Positions 34,006 to 43,272 of a DNA stretch of 64,000 nt are shown here, in pieces. The first letter of the stretch is position 1; each line of letters begins with the position of its first letter. The stretch lies in the NCBI GenBank assembly GCA_963781035.1, contig CAWAEN010000005.1, forward strand, positions 248,001 through 312,000. Direction: 5' to 3'. This stretch comes from SZUA-35 sp963781035. GTDB taxonomy: Bacteria > Actinomycetota > Acidimicrobiia > Acidimicrobiales > SZUA-35. Under the pieces are notes generated by a model, which saw only the letters and a list, made by a program, of their open reading frames with translations, was not told where the DNA came from and searched no databases. Made by a program: the position numbers and the translations under genes.

Positions 34006-36825
34006 TCATCCTGCGATGACAGACGAAAGGTTGCTTCGCCAACTGGTGTTGCCCGCAGCGTCGACCGACTTGATCGCGTAGGTGTAGGTGACTCCCGCAG
34101 CGACACTGCCGTCGCCGAACTGGAGGGTGTCACCGTCGACGGTTCGATACGGGGAACCGAAACCACCGTTCGTCGAACGATGGATGACGTACTGGACCAC
34201 CCCGACGTTGTCCGACGACGGGTTCCATGTCAGGTCGACGGCTCCCGGACGAGCGAACGTCCGCAGCCCGGTCGGCGGAGTCGGGCGTTCGGTGTCAAGC
34301 GCCCCTCCTCCTGATGTGGCGGTGGAGAGGTTCGATCGCCAACTGATGTTCCCGGCGGCATCCCCGGCCCTCACTGCGTAGGTGTACGCGGTGCCGGGTG
34401 CCGTGGTGTCGTCGAGCCACGACGTGGTCGCCGAGATCGTGGTCAGCAGCGGGCCGAGCGTGCCGTTCGCCGACCGGTAGACGAAGTAGTTCGTGACGCC
34501 GACGTCGTCGGTCGACCCGGTCCAGTCGAGCTGGATCCCACCGCCGACAGACGTCGTGGCCAGGCCCCTGGGCGGCGACGGCCGTTGGTCGTCGACGACG
34601 ACGTCGTAGACAGCCTGGAGCGAGGTGTTGACCGACGGTGCGAATTCGAGCGCTCGGCTGGCGCCGGCGAACGCTCCGGACAGTCTCCATTCGGCGAATC
34701 CCATGGTCGCTCCGCCGAAGATCAGGGGGTCGGCCACGGAAACCGATGTGGTCGCACCGACGGCCACCTCGCGCGTGAAGGGCGTGTTCTCTTCGGTGGA
34801 GCCGACCAACACCGGTACGCCCGTCGGCTGACTCGTGACGTCGACGTCGACCGTGCGGTAGTCGGCGTCAGTTCGCTCGACCGTCGTTCCTCCGTTCGGA
34901 TCGGTGACGGTGAGGATCAGTTCCACGTTGGACGGGTACTCGTGATCGGGCATCACGAAGACACCGTTTGCTCCGTTGACGGCCTCGAGCCCATGGGTGT
35001 GGCAGTCGGCGCCGGGAATGCAGTGATGCAGCACGAGCTCCCATGACGCTGTCGAGGACGCGAGCGGCTGCCCGTCTGCAGTCGTGATCGTTGACTTGAC
35101 CGGCACGATCGCCCCGACCCGGAAGTTGCGTCCCGCACTCGGTTCGGTGATCTGCACGATCGGCTCACCGCCGAACACCACCGTGGAGGTGGCGCTCGAC
35201 GAGAGGCCCGTGTTGTCGGTGACGGTCAGCCGGACCGTGTACGTGCCGTCAGCCCCGAAGGTGTAGCTGCTCGTGACGCCGCTGCGATCGGTGACGCCGT
35301 CGTCATCGACGTCCCATGCATAGCTGAGGGTGTCGTCCGGGTTCGGGTCGAAGGAACTGGAACCGTCGAGGCTCACGGTGCGAGGTTCGGCACCGGCGAT
35401 CGGGACGACGTCCAGCGCCGCAACCGGTGGCTGTGGACCGGTGCCGCTGCTGAATCGAAGAAGGCGTTGGCCGATGATGTCGACGGCGTACAGCGCACCA
35501 TCAGGGCCGAACGCGAGATCGACGAGCCCTCCGGTGCCAGTGGCGAAGAGCCGAGGTGTGGTTGTCACGCCGCCCTGCCCGTCGGACGGTAGATACCAGA
35601 GGCATTCGCGGGTGTAGTCGGTGAAGAACAGCCCGCCATTCATCGCCGGGGTGCCGAAACCGCTGCGGTTCATGGCCAGTCCGGAGATGCTGAGCCCGCC
35701 GTTCGAACAGTTCTCACCGGCGACGATCGGGGTGTTCCGCTCGTACGCGAAGAGCGGCGCATCGTGGTCACCGGATGCGATCAGTTGGTTGCAGATGTCG
35801 GTCGTGAGCCAGAACGTGTTCTGGGTGGTTCCGAAGCCCTCGTAGCACGGCCATCCGCCGTTCGTGAAGGTCTCGGGCATGAAGGCCTGGATCTCCTCAC
35901 GACCGGCCCCGCCGACATTGCCGACGTAGTACCGACCGGTGGTCGGATCGACGGTCGCTCGGAACGGATTGCGGAACCCGGTCGCCACCATTCGGGCCAC
36001 GTTCTCCTCACCGTCGGCTGCGAGAGGGTTGGCTGGGCTGGCGTCGAACGTCGATCGGTCCACCCGAAGGACGGATCCGTGAACGCCCGTGGGGTCGTTC
36101 CTGGTGAGGATGTCCTGCGACCGGGCCTGCCCACCTTCGGTGGTCGGCGAGGTGAGGTCTGCCCCAACGGGGCCGCCGGGATCGCCGCAGAGGTTGTTGC
36201 GCTGTCCGTACTCGACGAACGATCCGGTCGAACCATCGCCGAAGGTGACGATCAGCCGGCCGGAGGTGTCGAAGAGCAGGTCGCCGATCGTGTGGAACGG
36301 GAACTGCTGGCAGTGCCCCTCGAACAACACCGTCTCGGCACCGGTGGTCACGTCGAGGCGCGAGACGCGGCTGAGTGCCGGGCAGCCGGTCGTCGCACTG
36401 TTCGGGCACGGGTCGTAGCCACTCACCGCGGTTCCGTAGGCGGGGACGGGGCCACCGCTCGGCAGACGGTCGAGCGAATAGCCGATGTAGATCGTGTTCG
36501 AGTCGAACGGGTCGGCGGCCAGCCCGGTGAGGCCCCGATCGCTGTTGTTGTGAACCTGCGCCTGGAGGTTCCTCACCAGGGTCGGCGTGGCATCGTTCGG
36601 CCCGTCGAGCTTCAGGACCCGACCTCGCTTCTCGGTGACGTAGACGGCGCCGTCGTTTCCGAATGCAACCGATGTCGGCGAATCGAAGCCGGATGCAACC
36701 GTGTTCACCGAGAACCCGTCAGGGAGATCGACCGCGGCGCCGGCCGGCACATTCAGCACGGCACTCGCCAGCACGGCGACCACCAGCGCGATCGTTGCCC
36801 TTGATCGTTTCCTCGTCGCCGCCAT
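34006..36825 (-). CDS. Secreted glucose/sorbosone dehydrogenase-like protein with PKD and FN3 domains
   Basis: 939 residues. Signal peptide about residues 1-35. Residues 40-430 carry the GSDH beta-propeller: G-F-D-S-P-T-S-V-A-F, G-L-T-G-L-A-A-D-P, G-D-L-L-F-D, G-G-P-V-G. Next is a PKD-like domain (S-L-D-G-S-S-S-F-D-P-N-P-D-D-T), Ig-like parts, and two fibronectin type III repeats with V-T-Y-T-Y-A and S-W-R-S-N-L. It may oxidise sugars with PQQ at the cell surface or bind glycans; enzymatic activity is not assured. It sits 52 bases after the rhomboid gene on the same strand. Confidence 0.85.
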   Translation of the reverse strand: MAATRKRSRATIALVVAVLASAVLNVPAGAAVDLPDGFSVNTVASGFDSPTSVAFGNDGAVYVTEKRGRVLKLDGPNDATPTLVRNLQAQVHNNSDRGLTGLAADPFDSNTIYIGYSLDRLPSGGPVPAYGTAVSGYDPCPNSATTGCPALSRVSRLDVTTGAETVLFEGHCQQFPFHTIGDLLFDTSGRLIVTFGDGSTGSFVEYGQRNNLCGDPGGPVGADLTSPTTEGGQARSQDILTRNDPTGVHGSVLRVDRSTFDASPANPLAADGEENVARMVATGFRNPFRATVDPTTGRYYVGNVGGAGREEIQAFMPETFTNGGWPCYEGFGTTQNTFWLTTDICNQLIASGDHDAPLFAYERNTPIVAGENCSNGGLSISGLAMNRSGFGTPAMNGGLFFTDYTRECLWYLPSDGQGGVTTTPRLFATGTGGLVDLAFGPDGALYAVDIIGQRLLRFSSGTGPQPPVAALDVVPIAGAEPRTVSLDGSSSFDPNPDDTLSYAWDVDDDGVTDRSGVTSSYTFGADGTYTVRLTVTDNTGLSSSATSTVVFGGEPIVQITEPSAGRNFRVGAIVPVKSTITTADGQPLASSTASWELVLHHCIPGADCHTHGLEAVNGANGVFVMPDHEYPSNVELILTVTDPNGGTTVERTDADYRTVDVDVTSQPTGVPVLVGSTEENTPFTREVAVGATTSVSVADPLIFGGATMGFAEWRLSGAFAGASRALEFAPSVNTSLQAVYDVVVDDQRPSPPRGLATTSVGGGIQLDWTGSTDDVGVTNYFVYRSANGTLGPLLTTISATTSWLDDTTAPGTAYTYAVRAGDAAGNISWRSNLSTATSGGGALDTERPTPPTGLRTFARPGAVDLTWNPSSDNVGVVQYVIHRSTNGGFGSPYRTVDGDTLQFGDGSVAAGVTYTYAIKSVDAAGNTSWRSNLSSVIAG

Positions 36826-36877
36826 CACAACAACCTCTCCACCCGCCGGGTGCTTCTGCGCCGGCCGCCTCGATCGC

Positions 36878-37498
36878 TCACACGCCGGGAGCGACCTTAG
36901 TCGGTCGGGCTGTGACCTTCGCGGCGAACGCCCCAGCCATTGCACCCAGCACGTGGCCCTCCCACGAAACGCCGTCGGTCGGCGCGGCGCCGGCCACGAT
37001 GGCGCTGCCGTAGGCAACGATGGCGATCGCGGCCGGCACCACCGGCCACAGCCGTCGTTCGTAGAACACAGCAGCGACGAGGAACCCGAAGTAGCCGAAG
37101 ACCAGGCCGCTCGCACCGATGTGGTTGGCGGGGCGACCGAGCAACCAGGTCGCTCCACCACCGATCAGGATCACCAGCAACGTCACGATGACCCAGCGTC
37201 GCCAGCCCCAGAGCGACACCAGGCCTCCGAGCACGAGAAACGGCACGCTGTTGGCGATGAGGTGGGGCCAACCGAGATGCAGGAACGGCGCGTACGCCAC
37301 ACCGTCGATCGAGTCGCGACGGCGTGGCTGGATCCCGTTGGCCTGCAGCCGGTCATCGAGGACGAACGAGTCGATCACCTCGACCGCCCACATCGCGGCG
37401 ACAGCAACACCAACGAGCAGGAGTCCTGTCGTGACGACTGAAGCGCGACTCGGACCGGAGCCCGAGTCGCCGTCGTCAGCCTCGAACTGGTCGGTCAC
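36878..37498 (-). CDS. Rhomboid family intramembrane serine protease
   Basis: 206 residues. About six hydrophobic helices. The active-site G-A-S-G-L-V-F-G-Y (Ser) lies near residue 130 and the His is in W-E-G-H-V-L-G near residue 185. L-G-W-P-H-L-I-A-N is the H-L-x-x-N oxyanion region. It cuts substrates inside the membrane. GTG 37498 lies 23 bases inside the end of the nitroreductase gene, so the two are translationally coupled. Confidence 0.9.
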   Translation of the reverse strand: MTDQFEADDGDSGSGPSRASVVTTGLLLVGVAVAAMWAVEVIDSFVLDDRLQANGIQPRRRDSIDGVAYAPFLHLGWPHLIANSVPFLVLGGLVSLWGWRRWVIVTLLVILIGGGATWLLGRPANHIGASGLVFGYFGFLVAAVFYERRLWPVVPAAIAIVAYGSAIVAGAAPTDGVSWEGHVLGAMAGAFAAKVTARPTKVAPGV

Positions 37499-38099
37499 CG
37501 AACTCGGGGTCCTCGGTCCGGGTGCGTTTGATCTCCCACACGCCGGGCACCTGGATCAAACCGACGAAGTGATCCCAGAGCTTGAGACCCGCCGCGCCAG
37601 AGGGAGCTCTGGTGATGACCGGACCGAACATGCCCACACGGTCACCGTTGTCGTCGTCGATGGCGATGATCGGTGTCCCGACGTCGTCGCCGACCAGTGC
37701 CAGACCGGCATCCATTCGCTCGCCGATCACCGCGTCGAACGATTCGTCGGTGGCGGCTGCGGCATGGGACGGGTCGAGGCCGGCGGCGGTGAGAGCTTCT
37801 GCGATGTCGAAGTCACGATCCTCGTCGTGGTGGATGCGAGTCGCGAACTCCCAGTACGCCTCGAAGACCGCCTGGTTTCCACCGGTGGTCCGCAACGATT
37901 CCATCACCCGCAGCATGTTGTGCGTCTTCTGGGAAGCCTCGCGGTACTTGCTTCCCTCTGGCGGATCGTTCTTCCTCAGCAGGCTGATCGGTTGCCAGGT
38001 GACATCGAGGTCACGCTCGGGTTTCACCACGTCGACGACCCAACGGGCCGTCACCCAGCACCATGGTCATATGGGGTCGACCCAGAACTCGATATCCAT
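37476..38099 (-). CDS. Mycothiol-dependent nitroreductase-like (Rv2466c-type) selenoprotein (Sec11, U-P-W-C)
   Basis: 207 residues, the same length as Rv2466c. It begins M-D-I-E-F-W-V-D-P-I, then an in-frame TGA at 38069-38067, then P-W-C-W-V-T-A-R-W. Rv2466c has D-P-L-C-P-W-C-W-I-T-S-R-W, so the UGA replaces the first active-site Cys. The rest continues in frame and ends F-G-P-V-I, K-L-W-D and E-I-K-R-T-R-T-E-D-P, the family's typical C-terminus. A DsbA-type thioredoxin fold that uses mycothiol to reduce nitro-compounds or oxidised thiols is expected. TACGGT lies 7 bases before the ATG. The rhomboid gene overlaps the end. Confidence 0.92.
38034..38052 (-). promoter_or_regulatory. Bacterial SECIS-like hairpin of the nitroreductase gene
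   Basis: On the minus strand GACGGCCC (38052-38045) pairs with GGGTCGTC (38041-38034), eight base pairs including one G-U, around a GTT loop (38044-38042). The loop begins 22 bases after the UGA at 38069-38067 and starts with G. This fits the bacterial SECIS distance and loop rule well. Confidence 0.75.
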
Positions 38100-38162
38100 G
38101 GCCGGCACCGTAGCCTGCGTTCGACAGACGACACGCAACCCGCAGCCCCGAAGGAGAGCACC

Positions 38163-39125
38163 GTGAAGGCAATACAGATGAGCGCAACCGGAGGGCCCGA
38201 AGTGCTGGAGTGGACCGACATCGGGGCTCCGATGCCGGCTGCCGGGCAGGTGGTCGTCGACATCGCCGCCGCCGGCGTCAACTTCATCGACACCTACCAC
38301 CGCACCGGGCTCTACCCCGTGGCCCTGCCGTACGTGATCGGGCTCGAGGGCGCCGGCACCGTCTGCGAGGTCGGTCCCGATGTCGACCACGTTCGGGTGG
38401 GCGACACGGTCGCCTGGTCGTCCGCACCGGGTTCGTACGCCGAGCAGGTGGCACTCGACGCACGAACCGTCGTGCCGGTCCCGAGCGGCATCGCCCTCGA
38501 CACCGCCGCAGCCACCATGCTCCAGGGCATGACGGCGCACTACCTGGTGACCGACACCCACCCGCTCGCCGCAGGCGAACGCTGCCTGATCCACGCAGGA
38601 GCCGGCGGTGTGGGGCTCATCCTCATCCAGTTGGCCAAGGCAATCGGAGCCGAGGTGTTCACCACTGTGGGTACAGCGGAGAAGGAAGCACTGGCCCGAG
38701 CGGCAGGCGCCGACCACGTGATCCGCTATCGCGACGTCGACTTCGGTGATGCCGTCGAGTCGATCGCCGGCGTGCGAGCGCTCCACGTGGTCTACGACGG
38801 TGTCGGCCAGAGCGTGTTCCGGCGCAGTCTCGAGCTGCTCGCCCCGCGGGGCACGATGGCGACGTTCGGCAACGCATCCGGTCCCGTCGAGCCCATCTCA
38901 CCGCTCGAACTGGCGCCGTCGCTGTTCCTCACACGACCCAGCCTCTTCCACTACATCGCTACTCGCGACGATCTCCTGCGTCGTTCCGGAGAGCTCTTCT
39001 CCGCCATCGCAGACGGCGATCTCGACATCAGGATCGGTCACCGACTCCCGATGGCCGACGCGGGCGAGGCTCATCGGATGCTCGAGGGGCGGGAGACGAC
39101 CGGCAAGGTCGTGCTGGTCAACTGA
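38163..39125 (+). CDS. qor: NADPH:quinone oxidoreductase (zinc-free MDR family)
   Basis: 320 residues. GroES-like N-domain with G-V-N-F-I-D-T-Y-H-R-T-G-L-Y (residues 45-60) and L-E-G-A-G, then the Rossmann domain with H-A-G-A-G-G-V-G near residue 145. It reduces quinones with one- or two-electron transfer from NADPH. GTG 38163 follows an AAGGAG site. The start is 64 bases from the divergent selenoprotein gene, and the DedA gene overlaps its stop by one base, so an operon follows. Confidence 0.9.
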   Translation: MKAIQMSATGGPEVLEWTDIGAPMPAAGQVVVDIAAAGVNFIDTYHRTGLYPVALPYVIGLEGAGTVCEVGPDVDHVRVGDTVAWSSAPGSYAEQVALDARTVVPVPSGIALDTAAATMLQGMTAHYLVTDTHPLAAGERCLIHAGAGGVGLILIQLAKAIGAEVFTTVGTAEKEALARAAGADHVIRYRDVDFGDAVESIAGVRALHVVYDGVGQSVFRRSLELLAPRGTMATFGNASGPVEPISPLELAPSLFLTRPSLFHYIATRDDLLRRSGELFSAIADGDLDIRIGHRLPMADAGEAHRMLEGRETTGKVVLVN

Positions 39126-39734
39126 TGCTCGGTGCACTGCTCGACGCGCTCGAGTCGATGTCGTCGAGCCCTTGGTTCTATGTCGCCATCTTCGCCGTCG
39201 CGTTCCTCGACTCCGTTGTTCCCGTGGTCCCCGGCGAGACCACCGTGATCCTCGGCGGCATCGCGGCGGGACAGGGCGAGCTCGCCATCGGCTTCGTGAT
39301 CGCGTGCGGAGCCATCGGCGCATTCGCCGGTGACTCGACGTCGTACCTCATCGGACGCCGCGGAAGGGGACCGCTCCAGCGATCCGTCCTCTCCTCGGAG
39401 AAGTGGCAAGCGACGGCTGGACGGGGCCGCCCTCCAGCTGGAGAAACGGGGAGGACCGCTTCTGATCACGGCCCGATTCGTTCCCGGGGGCCGCACGGCC
39501 ATCACGCTGAGCAGCGGCCTCACCAGACGACCGTACGGATGGTTCGCCAAGTGGATCGCAGCAGCCACGCTCATCTGGGCGACATACGCCGCCGGACTCG
39601 GCTACTTCGCCGGCAACAGGTTCAAGGACAACCACACCATGGCCTTCCTGGTGGCCTTCGGTGCCGCACTCGGTGCCACTGCATTGCTCGAGATCGCTCG
39701 ATGGTTCCGTGAGCGCCGGAACCACTCGGAATGA
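39125..39734 (+). CDS. DedA/SNARE-associated (VTT domain) membrane protein, one frameshift
   Basis: About 203 residues. Before the break: F-L-D-S-V-V-P-V-V-P-G-E-T, the start of the DedA domain, and a helical segment around G-D-S-T-S-Y-L-I-G-R-R-G-R-G. After a single-base frameshift near 39410: T-A-R-F-V-P-G-G-R-T, the family's F-x-P-x-x-R motif, then several hydrophobic helices. These proteins flip or exchange phospholipid carriers in the membrane. The start codon overlaps the qor stop (TGATG). Confidence 0.85.
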
Positions 39735-39764
39735 ATACGCCTCGGCTGTTGGTTGCAGTCGGCC

Positions 39765-40502
39765 ATGACTGACTACGACCTCCACTTCTACTTCGATCCC
39801 GTGTGCCCGTTCGCCTGGTTGACATCGCGCTGGGTCGAGATGGTCGCAGAGCAGCGCGACTACGAGGTCGACTGGCGATTCATCGCCCTCCGGATCCTCA
39901 ACAAGGACCGGGACTACGACAAGGAGTTCCCCCCGGAATACGAGGTCGGCCACACCGCCGGACTTCGGCTGCTTCGAGTGGCCGCAGCCGTTCGTGAGGG
40001 CGAGGGCCGTGCTGCCATCGGGCCGCTCTATTCGGCGATCAGCACCACGATCTTCGACGTGGCCACGCCGTCGACGACGCAGGAGTCGCGAGTCGAGTGG
40101 GGAACTCGGGGCCACATGGAGCCGATCCTGGACCAGCTCGGCCTCGATGCTCGCTACGCCGATGCGCTCGAGGACGAGCGCCACGACGTCGTCATCGCCG
40201 CCGAGACCGAGGAAGCGCTCGACCTCGCCGGTCGGGACGTCGGTACACCGATTCTGGCCTTCGCCCCGCCGGACGGCCCGGCCTTCTTCGGTCCGGTCAT
40301 CAGCCGACTTCCCTCACCGGAAGATGCGGTGCCCCTCTGGGACGCCGTGATGACGCTCACCTCGTATCCGGGCTTCGCCGAACTCAAGAAGAGTCTCCGT
40401 GAGCGTCCTCAGCTTCGTTCCTTCGGCATCGAACCGGGCGAGGCCGGAATCGTCGAGGACTGGCACGGCGGTTCGCGTCGCCTGAACAGCGAGAAAGGCT
40501 GA
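39765..40502 (+). CDS. DsbA-family (Rv2466c-like) oxidoreductase, Cys form
   Basis: 245 residues. D-L-H-F-Y-F-D-P-V-C-P-F-A-W-L-T-S-R-W places a single Cys at the position where the selenoprotein at 38099-37476 has Sec; the second Cys is Ala here. Then P-L-Y-S-A-I and G-T-P-I-L-A-F-A, F-F-G-P-V-I-S-R, and E-L-K-K-S-L-R-E-R-P. It is a paralogue of that selenoprotein within the same 2 kb. It may use mycothiol with a one-Cys mechanism (inference). Confidence 0.8.
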   Translation: MTDYDLHFYFDPVCPFAWLTSRWVEMVAEQRDYEVDWRFIALRILNKDRDYDKEFPPEYEVGHTAGLRLLRVAAAVREGEGRAAIGPLYSAISTTIFDVATPSTTQESRVEWGTRGHMEPILDQLGLDARYADALEDERHDVVIAAETEEALDLAGRDVGTPILAFAPPDGPAFFGPVISRLPSPEDAVPLWDAVMTLTSYPGFAELKKSLRERPQLRSFGIEPGEAGIVEDWHGGSRRLNSEKG

Positions 40503-40522
40503 GCGAGAAAGACCGAGCCGAC

Positions 40523-41182
40523 TCAGCGACACTCGCGGCTGCGGGGGAAGAGCTCACACCAGAAGTCCTCGAACCGGTTCGCGGTCGTCGTCGTCGTCGA
40601 CTTCGGTCGTCGTTGGTGCAGCCGTCGTCGTCGTCGCCTCGGTTGTGGTCGTCTTCGGCTCTTTGTCCTTCTCCGACGGCTTGGTGGTCTGGACCTCGGT
40701 CGTCGGAGCCTGTGTGGTCGTCGTCGTGGTCCGGTCGTCGTCGTGGCCGGTGCCTGCGTCGTCGGCGGCGGGGGTGCGGGAGCCTGGGTCGTCGCCGGAG
40801 CCTGCGTCGTCTGGACCTGCGTGGTCGGAGCCTGGGCGGTCGGCCTGCGGGTGGTCGACGGTGCCGTGCTGTCAGGGTTCGGAAGGGTCTGAGGCACGAC
40901 TGGTACGATCACGACCTCGCTGGATGACGAACTGGTCGCCCGCGACGAGGTGGTCGGTTCGGCCGTGGTGGTCGAAGACGGCACGGTCGGGCCCTGGACC
41001 TGTTCGCCGGCCAACGTCGAGATCACCAGAACGTCATCAGACGGTCCGTCGACCGGGCGGAACCCGAACCACGTGGCCGCGCTCATGATCAACAGGACCA
41101 ACACGAGCGCCCAACCCGCCTTCGAACCTGGGGCGCGCGCCCCTGAACGTTCCATTGCCCGCCGTAGATCCTGCCTCCACAC
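40523..41182 (-). CDS. Anchored Thr/Pro-rich surface protein, probable frameshifts
   Basis: About 220 residues. A hydrophobic segment near residue 25 (W-A-L-V-L-V-L-L-I-M-S-A) is followed by a long Thr/Pro/Gln/Ala-rich spacer with many T-T-Q-A-P repeats. An Arg-rich piece in the middle is out of frame: the neighbouring frames give Thr-rich text there, so compensating indels are likely. The C-terminus has E-D-F-W-C-E-L-F-P-R-S-R-E-C-R. It is probably a membrane-anchored secreted protein of unknown role. Confidence 0.5.
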   Translation of the reverse strand: MWRQDLRRAMERSGARAPGSKAGWALVLVLLIMSAATWFGFRPVDGPSDDVLVISTLAGEQVQGPTVPSSTTTAEPTTSSRATSSSSSEVVIVPVVPQTLPNPDSTAPSTTRRPTAQAPTTQVQTTQAPATTQAPAPPPPTTQAPATTTTGPRRRPHRLRRPRSRPPSRRRRTKSRRRPQPRRRRRRLHQRRPKSTTTTTANRFEDFWCELFPRSRECR

Positions 41183-41285
41183 GCCGAAGAGGATAGGCCG
41201 AATTCCTCACCACGGCCCCTCCAGACACGGGTCGTTGTGCCCATGGTGCGCGATCGGCGAGAACGACCGGCCATCATCGGGGGCC

Positions 41286-42338
41286 GTGCCTCCCCCTTCC
41301 ACACCCCCCGATTCTCGCTCTCTCCCGACGCCGGACGAAGAGATCTGGATCGAGGCGATCCACGAGGATCGGCTCCACACGATCGACCATCCGACCCCAC
41401 GGGCGGCTTGTGCCGCCATCGGTGCCAGGATGGCTGCCGAGGTGGCGGACATCGAGTCTTGGCTGGCCGACGCCGGATTGTCCGTGGTCAGCGGCGACCC
41501 CCGAGGGTCGGCGCCACGACAGAGACACACCGCAGAACTGATCGTTGACGACGCTCGTACGGCAGCCGCGGCGGCTGCGGTTCTCGCCACACACGGTTTC
41601 GAGGTCTGGGAGCCGACCAGCGGAGCCGCCGGTGCCATCCACGCCAGATTCCGATCCGTACTCACCGTCGCCCGCACGTCAGACGTGACCGTGGCCGTCA
41701 GGTTCCGTTGGACGGCGCCGTCCAGCCGCCTGCCGAGGTCCCTGCTGCCCAACCAGGCGGACGCATCCTTCGTAGATCTGCCGGCTCCACTCTGGCCGCT
41801 GGCGTTTGTCATGAGACCCATCCGCCTGGCCGCAGAGCGTTTCGGTCTGCGACAACCGGCCCCGCCGGTGCTGGGTCCGTTCCTCTCGACACCACAGGAC
41901 CTGATTGCTCCACTCCTGGCATTTGCCGAGGTGGGAAGCGAGGACACCATCGCAGACCTGGGCTGCGGCGACGGCCGGATCCTCGTCGAGGCCGCGGAAC
42001 GGACAGGTTGTCGCGCCCTGGGGATCGAGTCGGACACGGGTCTGGTCGAACGGGCCAGGGAGCGGGCACGACGGGCAGGCGTCGGCGATCGGGTTCGCAT
42101 CGTCGAAGGTGACGCCCAGAGCGCCGAACTCGGTCAGGCCACGACCGTCTTCGTGTTCCTCCCCGTCGACACCGCAGCCGATCTCGTGAGTTCACTGCTC
42201 GAGACCCTCGAACCGGGAACGCGGGTGATCGCCCACGAGCAGCATCGGCTTCCACGGGAGATCCCCGGCGGCATCACCAAACCTCTCATCGCCGACGGAG
42301 GAGTGACCGTCGCTCAACAGTGGGTTGTTGGCCGCTGA
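41286..42338 (+). CDS. Class I SAM-dependent methyltransferase with unknown N-domain
   Basis: 350 residues. The N-terminal 170 residues are an alpha/beta part without a recognised motif. The C-terminal part has motif I D-L-G-C-G-D-G-R-I-L, then G-I-E-S-D and later V-F-V-F-L-P-V-D, typical of class I methyltransferases with PrmA-like spacing. GTG 41286 is chosen as the last reasonable start upstream of the domain; the frame is open further upstream but that region is the promoter side of the divergent Thr-rich gene. It overlaps the DMT transporter by 53 bases at the 3' ends. Confidence 0.75.
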   Translation: MPPPSTPPDSRSLPTPDEEIWIEAIHEDRLHTIDHPTPRAACAAIGARMAAEVADIESWLADAGLSVVSGDPRGSAPRQRHTAELIVDDARTAAAAAAVLATHGFEVWEPTSGAAGAIHARFRSVLTVARTSDVTVAVRFRWTAPSSRLPRSLLPNQADASFVDLPAPLWPLAFVMRPIRLAAERFGLRQPAPPVLGPFLSTPQDLIAPLLAFAEVGSEDTIADLGCGDGRILVEAAERTGCRALGIESDTGLVERARERARRAGVGDRVRIVEGDAQSAELGQATTVFVFLPVDTAADLVSSLLETLEPGTRVIAHEQHRLPREIPGGITKPLIADGGVTVAQQWVVGR

Positions 42339-43206
42339 CGATCATGGCCAGCGAGAACAGCACGAGGCACATTGCCGCCATCTGTCCGACCGTGAGACGT
42401 TCGCCGAGAAACAGCCAGGCCAGTGCAGCCGATACCACAGGAATCAGCAGCGTGAACGTGGAACCGATCCAGAGCGGGATCCGTACCAACGACCAGTTCA
42501 TCAACCCATGGCCGACCACGCCGGCCACCAGCACCATCACGATCAGCAGGACCATGTCCCGCCAGCCGGGCCAGCCCAGATCCTGAGAGAACCCGACGGC
42601 CAGCGGGGTGACGATGATGGCGGTCCAGATCGACGTTCCTGCGGTGTATTCGGTGGAGGTGAGTGAGGCCTTCGACCGTTTCGAGAAGATGAAATAGGCA
42701 CTCCAGCTGAACATGGCGGCGAACGCCAACAGGTCACCGGCGAGACTCCACTCCGGCAGCCCGCTCGAGGCCAGGATCACTCCCCCGACGCCGAGTAGCG
42801 CCACGAGCGACCAGAGCGCATCGCGTCGCTTGATGTCCTCGCCCATGAACCGAGCTGCCACCACGCCGACGAGGACCGGCTGCAGCGATCCGATCAAGGT
42901 CGCGTTCACGACCGTGGTCAGCTTGATGGCGGAGAAGAAGAACGCGATGTCGGTCCCGAGCGCGATGCCGCCCCCCATCGACCGACGCATGACCGACCAA
43001 CGGAACGGGGTACCCCGGACCGCCATCCACATCAGGATCAACATCGAGAACATCCAGAAGCGGTAGACCCCGACGGCGAGGCCCCCCATCCCGATCGCCT
43101 TGGTGAGGACGGTTCCCAGCGCCCACGCAGAGACGGCTGCGGTGGCACCGAGCAGTCCCATCGAGGTCTGTCGCTGCTGAGCTTCAGCCGATTCGATCGC
43201 AGTCAC
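42286..43206 (-). CDS. EamA/DMT superfamily transporter
   Basis: 306 residues with ten hydrophobic helices in two EamA halves (G-T-V-L-T-K-A-I-G-M-G near residue 30, L-I-G-S-L-Q-P-V-L-V-G-V near residue 105, T-F-T-L-L-I-P-V-V-S-A-A-L-A-W near residue 260). It moves a small metabolite across the membrane; the substrate is unknown. GTG 43206 fits a TAGCGT box 6 bases upstream. Divergent from the second SNF2 helicase. Confidence 0.9.
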   Translation of the reverse strand: MTAIESAEAQQRQTSMGLLGATAAVSAWALGTVLTKAIGMGGLAVGVYRFWMFSMLILMWMAVRGTPFRWSVMRRSMGGGIALGTDIAFFFSAIKLTTVVNATLIGSLQPVLVGVVAARFMGEDIKRRDALWSLVALLGVGGVILASSGLPEWSLAGDLLAFAAMFSWSAYFIFSKRSKASLTSTEYTAGTSIWTAIIVTPLAVGFSQDLGWPGWRDMVLLIVMVLVAGVVGHGLMNWSLVRIPLWIGSTFTLLIPVVSAALAWLFLGERLTVGQMAAMCLVLFSLAMIVSGQQPTVERRSLLRRR

Positions 43207-43272
43207 GACCGCACGCTAGCTACACCGACGGCATCCGAAGGGGTTGATGGCGAAGCGGCATAGCCTCGTCAG

